From NCBI GenBank assembly GCA_002840905.1, contig PHDD01000035.1:1-32074 (forward strand): DNA of 32,074 bases, written 5' to 3'. Both the position numbers and the translations under genes were made by a program. The stretch's first letter is position 1. The number at the start of each line of letters is the position of its first letter. The notes beneath the pieces are model-generated. The model was given only the letters and a program-made list of their open reading frames with translations. It was not told where the DNA came from and searched no databases. This DNA comes from Bacteroidetes bacterium HGW-Bacteroidetes-4. Its GTDB lineage: Bacteria > Bacteroidota > Bacteroidia > Bacteroidales > SZUA-534. Below, piece by piece: positions 24,576 to 32,013 of this stretch.

Positions 24576-25823
24576 ATGAGCGAATTAATCAATAACTCCA
24601 AATTCCGAAAACACAAGCTTAAAGAGCTGATTCTGAAATTACACAATGGGACAGCGGCTGGTGCGGTTCGTGAAGAACTGGCAGAAACCCTGCGCCACAT
24701 TCCTTACGGCGAAGTGGTTGAAGTAGAGCAGGAACTTATTAGTGAAGGACTGCCCGAATCGGAAGTACTAAAATTGTGCGATGTGCACGGCGAAGTGCTC
24801 GAAGGCCACGTGGATGTGAGCGGAGCCAAAGCCATTCCCGAAGGCCATCCGGTGGATGTGTTTAAAAAAGAAAACCAGGAAATTCTTAGCCTGATAACTT
24901 TAATCAATGAACAACTGGGAAAGCTGAAACAAACCGAACCCAGCGATTTTGCCACTTATATACTTACCCTACAAGCCAAATTCAATGCCCTCTGGGATGT
25001 CGATAAACATTACCAGCGCAAAGAATACCTGGTATTTCCAAATCTTGAGAAAAACGAGATTACCGGACCGCCCATGGTCATGTGGGGCAAACACGATGAG
25101 ATTCGCGACCAGTTAAAGGGCTGCATCGAACTGTTGAAAGAGCCCGGACTGAAAGCCTCCGATTTGCAGGACGCCCTGGAATTGCTGGTTAACCCCGTGT
25201 TAAAAGCTGTGCGCGATATGGTGCAAAAAGAAGAAGAGATTCTCTTACCCATGTGCATGGATGTGTTAACTACCGAAGACTGGTGGAATGTGCACAAGCA
25301 AACGCTGGAATATGGGTTCACCCTTTATGATCCCGAAGTGGACTGGAAACCCGAAGGCATGACCGAAGAAAGCGGAACAATGGCAACCCAAACCGACGGC
25401 TCTATTCAACTTCCCTCAGGCAGTTTTACTGCCAGTGAGATTATGGCCATTCTGAACACCGTACCTTTCGACATGACCTTTGTGGACAAAAACGATAAGG
25501 TAAAATACTTTACTCAGGGTAAGGAACGTATTTTTGCCCGCAGCCGATCCATCATCAACCGCGATGTGCGTTTGTGTCACCCTCCGGGAAGTGCTCATAT
25601 TGTGGAGAAAATTATCGACGATTTTAAATCGGGACGAGCCTCCCATGCGCCCTTTTGGATTCAGATGAAAGGAAAATTCATTCATATTGAATACTTTGCC
25701 CTGCGCGATGAAAACGGGGAATACCTGGGCACGCTCGAAGTGTCGAAAGATCTTACCGAAGTGAGGGCTTTGGAAGGCGAACAACGCATTTTGTCATATT
25801 CAAACGAAAAAACCAATGAGTAA
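24576..25823 (+). CDS. DUF438-hemerythrin-PAS protein
   Basis: The 415-residue protein has an N-terminal DUF438 domain (about 8-85, LKELILKLHNGTAAGAVREE). A hemerythrin-like HHE domain follows (about 88-240) with HPVDVFKKEN, DKHYQRKEYLVFPNLE, WGKHDEIR and QKEEEILLPM, which supply His and Glu for a diiron site. A PAS domain (about 285-405, IMAILNTVPFDMTFVDKNDK) ends it. Proteins of this type are found with NO reductases and RIC-like repair factors and probably bind NO or O2 at the diiron centre. It overlaps the next gene by 8 bp. Role as sensor or scavenger is inferred from the domains and context. Confidence 0.92.
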   Translation: MSELINNSKFRKHKLKELILKLHNGTAAGAVREELAETLRHIPYGEVVEVEQELISEGLPESEVLKLCDVHGEVLEGHVDVSGAKAIPEGHPVDVFKKENQEILSLITLINEQLGKLKQTEPSDFATYILTLQAKFNALWDVDKHYQRKEYLVFPNLEKNEITGPPMVMWGKHDEIRDQLKGCIELLKEPGLKASDLQDALELLVNPVLKAVRDMVQKEEEILLPMCMDVLTTEDWWNVHKQTLEYGFTLYDPEVDWKPEGMTEESGTMATQTDGSIQLPSGSFTASEIMAILNTVPFDMTFVDKNDKVKYFTQGKERIFARSRSIINRDVRLCHPPGSAHIVEKIIDDFKSGRASHAPFWIQMKGKFIHIEYFALRDENGEYLGTLEVSKDLTEVRALEGEQRILSYSNEKTNE

Positions 25824-26334
25824 CATGATAATCACTCCCAAATCGAAGATATTTGAACTGCTCGAAGCATATCCTGAGCTCGAAGATGTGCTGATTGCCG
25901 CTGCCCCACAGTTCAAGAAGTTACAAAACCCGGTATTGCGCAAAACCGTGGCAAAAATTACCAACCTGAGCCAGGCGGCTACCATTGGCGGAATTAATGT
26001 GGAAGAACTGGTGAATACCCTTCGTGCAAAAGTGGGACAAAACCTGGAGTCGTTTAATCAGGAAAGCAGCACCTACAATACCATTCAACCCGATTGGTTC
26101 CGTGAGGAAGGGATAACACAGGTGATTGACATCCGTGAGATGCTCGATGCCGGCGATCAGCCGGTGCATGAGGTAATGGCTGCACTGAAAAAGACCGGTT
26201 CAGAAGCTATACTGCAACTGATAGCTCCTTTTTTACCGGCACCCTTAATCGACAAATCGCTGAGCCTGGGCCATGAGCATTGGGTAAATAAGCGTTCGGA
26301 TACTAACTTTCTGATATATTTTAAAGGCTTGTAA
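25816..26334 (+). CDS. DUF1858/DUF2249-type protein
   Basis: This 172-residue protein starts with a DUF1858 domain (about 3-62, ITPKSKIFELLEAYPELEDVLIAAAPQFKKL), as in ScdA/RIC N termini. The C-terminal part (about 95-170, TQVIDIREMLDAGDQPVHEV then APLIDKSLSLGHEHWVNK) resembles DUF2249, seen in NO-related proteins. It overlaps the DUF438 gene by 8 bp (ATGAGTAA), which points to coupled translation, and is the last gene before a strong terminator. A function in repair of NO- or O2-damaged iron centres is plausible but unproved. Confidence 0.85.
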   Translation: MSNMIITPKSKIFELLEAYPELEDVLIAAAPQFKKLQNPVLRKTVAKITNLSQAATIGGINVEELVNTLRAKVGQNLESFNQESSTYNTIQPDWFREEGITQVIDIREMLDAGDQPVHEVMAALKKTGSEAILQLIAPFLPAPLIDKSLSLGHEHWVNKRSDTNFLIYFKGL

Positions 26335-26348
26335 AGCAAAAGCAGCAC

Positions 26349-26373
26349 TACTTTTTGGTCTCTCCAAAAAGTA
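26349..26373 (+). terminator. first hairpin after the NO-response operon
   Basis: TACTTTTTGG and CCAAAAAGTA form a perfect 10-bp stem with a 5-nt loop, 14 bp past the stop. It has no T run and precedes the main terminator; it may protect the 3' end. Confidence 0.5.
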
Positions 26374-26385
26374 TAGTTAAACGAT

Positions 26386-26425
26386 AAAAAGAAAACCCCG
26401 GCTGAGAGGCCGGGGTTTTCTTTTT
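26386..26425 (+). terminator. strong terminator of the NO-response operon
   Basis: A perfect 17-bp stem (AAAAAGAAAACCCCGGC with its complement) around TGAGAG; the 3' arm itself ends in CTTTTT. It would also work on the minus strand. Confidence 0.9.
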
Positions 26426-26555
26426 ATAAAATATTAAAATCTTTCCCTGTTCCTAAGAGCCCGCAAGCCAATACGGGTAGGGTAATGCACAATATGTACG
26501 TTAAGGGAGCATAAAAAAAACAGGCTAATGTGGTGATTTATATTTAATAATAGCT

Positions 26556-26563
26556 TAAATTTG
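26556..26563 (+). promoter_or_regulatory. -7 promoter element of the phospholipase operon
   Basis: TAAATTTG matches TAnnTTTG exactly. Transcription from it would give a leader of about 310 nt before the ATG at 26880. Confidence 0.5.
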
Positions 26564-26806
26564 TTTTGCCCGAATTTAAAACTAAAGCCCGAGCAAGCGA
26601 ACTATGGAAACACACTTTTCCATACTTTGGTGTAAGTATAACCGGTTTGGTCAGCCCTTTCTTAAAGGATTACCCAACCTATTGCTTGTTCGGTATGTAT
26701 CCCCACAGGATTTTCTTCTTAAAAAGCATGATTTTTTCTTTTATTCTTTGACCAAAAGCCTGAAACAAACTGCTTACCGGGAGTCAGAAACCGGCTCTTC
26801 AGCCAC

Positions 26807-26828
26807 CGGGGTTTAGGCATAAACCCCG
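26807..26828 (+). promoter_or_regulatory. GC-rich hairpin in the phospholipase operon leader
   Basis: CGGGGTTTA-GGCA-TAAACCCCG is a perfect 9-bp stem-loop 51 bp before the ATG. It has no T run, so it is not a plain terminator; it may mark an attenuator or a stabilising structure. Confidence 0.5.
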
Positions 26829-26879
26829 CATAACCTTACCTTCTCATTTTCTTATCGACAAACATAAAAACCAAACCGT

Positions 26880-28436
26880 ATGGAAAATCGTGCAAAGTAT
26901 GTAACCGCAAAAATTTATGATGCTACCAAACCAGGTTTTCAGTTTCCTGAAAAAGAGCTCGCTCTGCTTAATGGAAAAAAGAATGTGGGCCTTTGTTTTT
27001 CGGGTGGGGGTACCCGTTCAGCTTCGTTAACCTTAGGACAACTCCGGGGCTTAAAAGAGATTCAGGTACTGGATCAGATAGCCTACCTGTCGGCTGTATC
27101 GGGCGGTAGTTGGGGCAGTCTTCCTTACCTGTTTTTGGATGCCAGCATCCCCGACGGTACTTTCCTGGGGCCTTACCTAAAGCCGCAGGAACTTAGTGTT
27201 GAGGAAATCCGTCGGCTTCCAAAATACAGTATGGCCTCGGCCATAGCCAATTCCGGACTTTTCGACGACCTGATGAAAAACCTTTTTGCCGGCGACGAAC
27301 GCTACTCCAATATTATCAATGATATTTTCCTGAAACCCTTTAACATTGGCAACAGGCATAAATTTTTTACGTTCAATGCCAGCACCCTTGCCAATGTGTT
27401 AAGCTACAATCCACAATTGGAGCCGGGCGATTTCTACACACTGAATCCCAACGGAAACCGTCCTTTTCCCATTGTTGGCGGAACCATCATAAGGCCTAAG
27501 TTGGGTCGCTACCAGTTCGAGATGACCCCAATGTATGTAGGATTGGACGGCTTGTTTAGGGAAGCCGGTTCGCGGGGTAAGTATGATATAGGCGGAGGTT
27601 ATATTGAAGCCCATGGTTTTGATTCCGATTCGCCCGACCTGGTAGATGCTGATAAAAACCTGGTATATGTCCGCCTGGGAAGGCCCAAAAGGCGTTTTTC
27701 CCTGGCCGATGTGTTGGGTGTTTCAGGAGCTGCTCCTGCCGAATATGCCGACCGACTGGGCCTTGAATGGCTGGGCTTCCCTGAATTCAAATACTGGTCG
27801 CCCATTAGCGGAATTGATGCCAAAGCCAAAGAATACGATTTTGCCGATGGCGGTGTGATGGAAAACCTGGGCATCATGCCCATGCTGAAACGGGGCGTCG
27901 ATAAGCTGCTTATTTTTGTGAATTGTCAGACGCCATTAAACTACGGAGCCGACGGCAAAGCAAACATTGCCAGTTCCATTCCGGCCTTGTTCCATCAAAT
28001 CAGGAATCAAAACGGCGAAGGCCATTTCCGCGATAACATTGTTTTTATGGACCAGGAAGATAAATTCAACAGCCTGGTCGATGGCTTACTAAGCAAAATA
28101 AAGAACGGCGAACCCGCTATTTATACCGATACGTACCAGATAAGCGACCAGCCCGCCCATAACATAAAAGGAGGCCGACAGGTGGAGGTTATGTGGGTGT
28201 ACAACTCGCGCATCGACCAATGGGTAGAACAACTGCCCATTGAAGTAAAGCAGGGACTTGAAGATGGCAGTTACGGAAAACGCTTCCCGCTGTATAAAAC
28301 CTTTATGGAAAACTTTCCCCGCATTATCGACATGAAACACGAACAAGTAAACCTTATGGCGCATCAGGCGGCGTGGAGCATGGTACAATCGAAAAAAATA
28401 ATTCAGGACTTTATTCAGGGAGCATCAACTCTTTAA
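26880..28436 (+). CDS. patatin/cPLA2-like phospholipase
   Basis: The 518-residue protein has the oxyanion motif SGGGTRS (41-47). The nucleophile Ser is S74 in SAVSGGSWGS, closer to the GLSGS of cytosolic phospholipase A2 than to plain patatin GxSxG. The catalytic Asp is D323 in FADGGVMENLG. The domain covers about residues 34-345, with a large insert (150-300) like cPLA2 lids; the C-terminal 170 residues are of unknown fold. There is no signal peptide, so it acts in the cytoplasm or is exported by another route. It is first of five tightly packed genes, 17 bp before the next. Likely an acyl hydrolase on phospholipids. Confidence 0.88.
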   Translation: MENRAKYVTAKIYDATKPGFQFPEKELALLNGKKNVGLCFSGGGTRSASLTLGQLRGLKEIQVLDQIAYLSAVSGGSWGSLPYLFLDASIPDGTFLGPYLKPQELSVEEIRRLPKYSMASAIANSGLFDDLMKNLFAGDERYSNIINDIFLKPFNIGNRHKFFTFNASTLANVLSYNPQLEPGDFYTLNPNGNRPFPIVGGTIIRPKLGRYQFEMTPMYVGLDGLFREAGSRGKYDIGGGYIEAHGFDSDSPDLVDADKNLVYVRLGRPKRRFSLADVLGVSGAAPAEYADRLGLEWLGFPEFKYWSPISGIDAKAKEYDFADGGVMENLGIMPMLKRGVDKLLIFVNCQTPLNYGADGKANIASSIPALFHQIRNQNGEGHFRDNIVFMDQEDKFNSLVDGLLSKIKNGEPAIYTDTYQISDQPAHNIKGGRQVEVMWVYNSRIDQWVEQLPIEVKQGLEDGSYGKRFPLYKTFMENFPRIIDMKHEQVNLMAHQAAWSMVQSKKIIQDFIQGASTL

Positions 28437-28453
28437 CCCATTAATTCTTACTT

Positions 28454-30115
28454 ATGGCAAAGCTAAATATTCAGGAAGCGCTACAAAACAGGGAATCGCG
28501 GCAACAGTTTCTTTACTTGGGTGATGCTGATTTTATTCATAGCGCGGAGGGGGCTTCTTTTGTAAGCCAAAAGATAAACCGGTTGCACAAGGGTTTTCAG
28601 GAGAAATTCTGGGGAACCCTGGGAAACTTTGATAACACTCGCATCCATTGGAGCGGAGAGCTACTGCATTCGAACGAAGGGCAATTCGAATCGGAGGGTA
28701 TTACCCGCGAACTAAAGGAAGATTTAATAAAGGCCCTGGGCACCACCGAATTGAATACGCATCAAATCAGGGAGCGCTTTATCTCGTTCGACGGGGTCGA
28801 TTTTCCTGATGATTTACGCGAGAACAAGGCCCTGCGCTTAACGCTGTTTCTGAACCCCAACGAAGGGGCCCTGGTGTATTATCAGCTCTTTGATGCCGAT
28901 GAAGCCGATCCCGACAAGGGCAGTCACAAGGGCTTCGATTACGATTTTATTCAGCCCGAAGCAACCAAAAACGACGCCGGACTCATCGATTTTAATGTCG
29001 ATAAGCGCGACCGGTTGTCGTACCAAATCGAATTGCTGCCCAAATTTCTTCCGGTCGAAGCCGGTTCTGCGGAACGTGTTCGCAACCGCTTTGTGGTTAA
29101 GGTGCTTACTTTTTTGCGTGAGGCGGCCACGGCCGAAAGTATTATTGAGCGGAGCGAGGCCCGGTTGTTTAAGTCGGAAGAACGGTACCGCCTGCTGGTG
29201 TTCCATCGCGACAGCGATGCTTTTGCAGCCCCCGACCCGGTAAGTAATCCGCTGTTTGCCGATCGGAAAACCCTCTTCCTGATTCACGGTACCTTTGTCG
29301 ATACCGAAGCGTCGTACGAGGCGTTATTGAGTCGTTCCAACGGAAAAGCATCCTTGCTAAAGCAATACCTCGAATCGGAAGACACGCCCCACACGCAAGC
29401 CATCGCCTTTGATCATCCCACGCTGTTCGACGATGCGGCAGAGAACAGTCAGCGCCTGATGAAAGCGCTCGAAGCCTATGAGCGGGGGTTTGTCTTTCGT
29501 AAAAAAGTGGATGTGATAGGAACCAGTCGTGGCGCTTTGGTGGCCAAATACCTGGCCATGGCTTTTGAGCAAAACAACGGAAGCAACCCCAGGGTTCCCA
29601 TTGACAAAATAGTGACGGTTTCCGGGGCCAACGGTTGCGGTTACCTGAGTAAGGGCAAATTCTTTATCAATACCCTGCTAAAGATGCTGAAAAAAGGCTC
29701 GCCGGCACAACTGGCTTTGGTTAATATGGCCCAGCTGTCGGTAAAATACCTGAGCACCCGTGCCGGACTCGATTTAATGACTCCCGACAGCATGCGGCTA
29801 AACAGTATATTAAACTACCAGCCCCCGGCAAACAGTTTGATTAGCGTGTTGCCCATCAGTGCCGATTTTGAGGTGGAACAGGCCGCATCGCTGGGCAAAA
29901 AGCTGGCAGCCTTCTTTTTACGCCTGGGCGATAAAGCGGTGCAGCAATTGCTGGGGCGCGAGCACGATTTTGTGATAGGCACCCGCGAGCAGCAAATGCC
30001 CCAGCCCTTTGCACTGGCCCGGGTAAAAGGCAATAAAGTGTTTAACGCCGTTCATGGCCGGGTACTTGACCTCGACGAGGTATGGCCGTTCATGGCTAAA
30101 TTTCTGAAACAATGA
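28454..30115 (+). CDS. alpha/beta-hydrolase (lipase/esterase-like) protein
   Basis: This 553-residue protein has an N-terminal region of about 270 residues with no recognised domain and a C-terminal alpha/beta-hydrolase. The oxyanion segment is LFLIHGTF (274-281) and the nucleophile S358 lies in DVIGTSRGALVAKYLA (GxSxG). An acidic residue after KIVTVSGANG and the late His in FNAVHGRV may complete the triad. No signal peptide is seen. The stop overlaps the start of the next gene by 4 bp. Together with the patatin-like enzyme it gives two serine acyl hydrolases in one operon. The substrate is unknown. Confidence 0.82.
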   Translation: MAKLNIQEALQNRESRQQFLYLGDADFIHSAEGASFVSQKINRLHKGFQEKFWGTLGNFDNTRIHWSGELLHSNEGQFESEGITRELKEDLIKALGTTELNTHQIRERFISFDGVDFPDDLRENKALRLTLFLNPNEGALVYYQLFDADEADPDKGSHKGFDYDFIQPEATKNDAGLIDFNVDKRDRLSYQIELLPKFLPVEAGSAERVRNRFVVKVLTFLREAATAESIIERSEARLFKSEERYRLLVFHRDSDAFAAPDPVSNPLFADRKTLFLIHGTFVDTEASYEALLSRSNGKASLLKQYLESEDTPHTQAIAFDHPTLFDDAAENSQRLMKALEAYERGFVFRKKVDVIGTSRGALVAKYLAMAFEQNNGSNPRVPIDKIVTVSGANGCGYLSKGKFFINTLLKMLKKGSPAQLALVNMAQLSVKYLSTRAGLDLMTPDSMRLNSILNYQPPANSLISVLPISADFEVEQAASLGKKLAAFFLRLGDKAVQQLLGREHDFVIGTREQQMPQPFALARVKGNKVFNAVHGRVLDLDEVWPFMAKFLKQ

Positions 30116-30507
30116 GTGCGCCCACAGTTTATACCACGGTGTGTAAGGCATCACGCAAGTGGAATGCCACCGGTGTAAGGCTGCATTGCGAGCGCGAATA
30201 CCATATAAAAGCCACAGGTACCTGGACCGATTTTTATATAAGTACCGATGCCCATGGCTTTGAGCGCAATCACCTGCGCCCCTTTAAGCGTTTTAAGCGC
30301 CAGCCCGATGCTCACTGGTTTGCATTAATGGGAAGCATCGGCAAAGAAAGTCCTTACTTTTTGGTGGGTGCAGATTTGCTTCTTAAACCCGATAAAGCAG
30401 GCGAACTGTTTTTGTTTGCCAACGATATGCCCGCCATGTACTGGAACAACCGGGGGAGCCTGAGTATTACCATTACGGAATACAAACCTCAAAACCAGAA
30501 CTTATGA
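30112..30507 (+). CDS. LecA/PA-IL-like lectin-fold (galactose-binding-like) protein
   Basis: The 131-residue protein has no signal peptide. It resembles the PA-IL/LecA-like domain family: KWNATGVRLHCEREYHIKA, ATGTWTDF, LMGSIGKESPYFLVGAD, GELFLFANDMPAMYWNN and GSLSITI follow the order of the family motifs (W.TG..L, A.G.W, LIG.IG...F.VG, G.LYL..ND...N.G...V.I). The ND-x-N segment supplies the calcium and sugar ligands in LecA. It overlaps both neighbours by 4 bp (ATGA). It could bind glycans, glycolipids or simply act as an adaptor to the hydrolases. The family call rests on motif order only. Confidence 0.6.
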   Translation: MSAPTVYTTVCKASRKWNATGVRLHCEREYHIKATGTWTDFYISTDAHGFERNHLRPFKRFKRQPDAHWFALMGSIGKESPYFLVGADLLLKPDKAGELFLFANDMPAMYWNNRGSLSITITEYKPQNQNL

Positions 30508-30980
30508 TAGCAAAAACATACCAGCGAAGAGCTACGCTAATTTTTACTCTGCTGGCAGGGGTAGTGCTGTACAACCACTTCTTTTTTAATCCGCCACCGG
30601 AGCCTTCAATTCCCATCGAAGAATTAAACAGCCTGCAAAAGGGTGCCCTCGACGGGATGCAGGCCATGAGTAAATTGTTGCTTACCCTGTCAACGGCCCT
30701 GTTTGGATTTATTGGCCTGGTGGTGTTCAAACAAAGCAACTTTGAGCTGAGCAACTACCGGGTTAAGCTGCAAATACTGCTGATGGTGGCTTTTACTGTT
30801 TTGTCGATCGACTACGGTTTTATATTACTCGAAAAACTGACCGAGCAACTGGCCAACGAGCATTTCAACCCGTTTGAACTGATGATAAGCTTTCCGCAAA
30901 TCATGCAGTTTGTAATGTTTCTGGTTGCTTTGCTGTTTTCGGCAAGGCTTTTTATATCCATATTAAATACCAAATCATGA
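30504..30980 (+). CDS. four-helix membrane protein of unknown function
   Basis: This 158-residue protein has four hydrophobic segments (about 10-27, 56-76, 86-109 and 131-153) and a Pro-rich stretch FNPPPEPSIPIEE after the first. It is not recognised. It overlaps the lectin-like gene and the next gene by 4 bp each (ATGA), so it is made together with them. In a cassette with acyl hydrolases it could be an immunity, anchoring or transport partner; this is conjecture. Confidence 0.7.
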   Translation: MIAKTYQRRATLIFTLLAGVVLYNHFFFNPPPEPSIPIEELNSLQKGALDGMQAMSKLLLTLSTALFGFIGLVVFKQSNFELSNYRVKLQILLMVAFTVLSIDYGFILLEKLTEQLANEHFNPFELMISFPQIMQFVMFLVALLFSARLFISILNTKS

Positions 30981-31603
30981 AGAAAATAGTTTTAAGCGGG
31001 CTCTTTGCCCTGTTGGTTATTTATCCGGCATGCCGTATTCAATCGCAAACCTGGGAACTGGCCCCTTTGGAAGTTCGTGAAACGCTCGAGAAGGCCGCTC
31101 AAAAGCAGGCCATTGGACTGGAACAGGAAATGAGCGACAGCCTGACCCAGCTGTACCTGAACCTTGTGCATCAGTTGGATTCGATGCAGGCCGATACACA
31201 GGTTATCACCCATTTGGTCGATACCACCAGCATGATGGAGGTTTTTGAAAAATACACCAAAGCCCTGGCCAAAGAAAAGCGCTTTGTACCCAACATCCGC
31301 CGGCTGGCATTTAAGCAGGTAGGGTTTAAACAAAGCCGCAGTATGGTACAGGAAGAAGGTTTTGAGCTAAAACTGATTAATGAGTATCCCCGGGTGCAGT
31401 TTACCCGTTACCTGGCTTATGGTGAGGTACAGGTTTATGTGGATGACAAGCTGAAAGGGCCCGTTTCTCTTATGAAAAAAGGGCTGATTATGCCCAGCAA
31501 CCGCGATTCCTGGGTTGAGCTGCGTAAGGCCGGGGAGCTTTTGTGTGCACAAAGGGTGCGATTAAAGCGGGGCGAGGTATTCGATTTCAGCTGTGAGCCT
31601 TAA
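30977..31603 (+). CDS. secreted or lipid-anchored protein, unknown function
   Basis: The 208-residue protein has a signal peptide (about 1-24, LFALLVIYPACRIQSQ) with a Cys at position 19 that does not fit a good lipobox. A helical middle (40-110, Glu/Gln/Lys-rich) leads to a beta-rich C-terminal part (140-208) with YGEVQVYVDDKLKGPVSL and RGEVFDFSC, somewhat like PEGA-type domains. It is the last of the five genes; its start overlaps the previous stop by 4 bp. The stop at 31601 lies 6 bp before the tandem array. Confidence 0.7.
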   Translation: MKKIVLSGLFALLVIYPACRIQSQTWELAPLEVRETLEKAAQKQAIGLEQEMSDSLTQLYLNLVHQLDSMQADTQVITHLVDTTSMMEVFEKYTKALAKEKRFVPNIRRLAFKQVGFKQSRSMVQEEGFELKLINEYPRVQFTRYLAYGEVQVYVDDKLKGPVSLMKKGLIMPSNRDSWVELRKAGELLCAQRVRLKRGEVFDFSCEP

Positions 31604-31608
31604 GCGGA

Positions 31609-31923
31609 GCAAAACAAGGTTTAGGGTTTACGGAACAAGGTTCACGGTTCACAGAATGAGGTAGGAGCTTAGCGGAATGAGGTTCGCGGTTCACGGAAAG
31701 AGGTTCAACGTTCACGGAAAGAGGTAGGAAGTCGGCGGAAAGAGGTTCAACGTTCACGGAAAGAGGTTGGAGGTTAACGGAACAAGGTTGGATTCTCACG
31801 GAATATGGTTCGATGCTTACGGAACAAGGTAGGAAGCTCACGGAATAAGGTACGTTGCTTACGGAAAGAGGTTGGAGGTTAACGGAACAAGGTTGGACGC
31901 TCACGGAATGGATGTTGCTGAAG
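31609..31923. repeat. tandem array of fifteen 21-bp units
   Basis: Fifteen consecutive 21-bp units with no insertions or deletions; the first (31609) and last (31903) are degenerate. The consensus is ACGGAANNAGGT followed by nine variable bases. Units at 31756 and 31861 are identical, and their neighbours at 31777 and 31882 differ by two bases, so there is a 105-bp higher-order period of five units. The plus strand is purine-rich. It begins 6 bp after the operon's last stop. All five other frames are broken by stops; the one open frame on the minus strand is a result of the repeat. Confidence 0.93.
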
Positions 31924-31952
31924 ACTGGATGACTTGTCCTAAAATAACTTGA

Positions 31953-32013
31953 CGGAAGTGTAAAATAAACTCGGAAGTGTAAAATAAACTCTGTCGGAAG
32001 TGTAAAATAAACT
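31953..32013. repeat. three copies of a 19-bp repeat
   Basis: CGGAAGTGTAAAATAAACT occurs at 31953-31971, 31972-31990 and 31995-32013; copies 2 and 3 are each followed by CTGT. A degenerate copy (CCTAAAATAACT) lies near 31938. Repeats like this occur at the ends of some insertion sequences such as IS21, but no transposase is in the window. Confidence 0.9.

Larger units (their letters stand above)
26426..26879 (+). other. intergenic region and long leader of the phospholipase operon
   Basis: This 454-bp stretch has no convincing gene. It holds a -7 element at 26556-26563 and, past it, a roughly 310-nt leader with hairpins at 26603-26624 (TATGGAAA/TTTCCATA), 26656-26668 (CCTTT/AAAGG) and 26807-26828. 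The part before the promoter shows nothing recognisable. Confidence 0.6.

Noticed and set aside
26566-26816. two overlapping 61- and 70-codon frames in the leader of the phospholipase operon
   Set aside because: The first starts at TTG, neither has a recognised domain, and both fall in the untranslated leader behind a promoter.
26880-28436. CBASS effector (CapV-like patatin)
   Set aside because: No cyclase or accessory CBASS gene is in the window, and the motifs are closer to cytosolic phospholipase A2.
31587-31904. 105-codon open frame on the minus strand, repeated SVNxxPL-like heptads
   Set aside because: It starts with GTG, has no ribosome site or promoter, and is made of the 21-bp array, whose unit length keeps any stop-free frame open.
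31609-31923. CRISPR array
   Set aside because: Units are only 21 bp with a 12-bp core and 9-bp variable part; there are no 25-35-bp repeats, no similar-length spacers and no cas genes.
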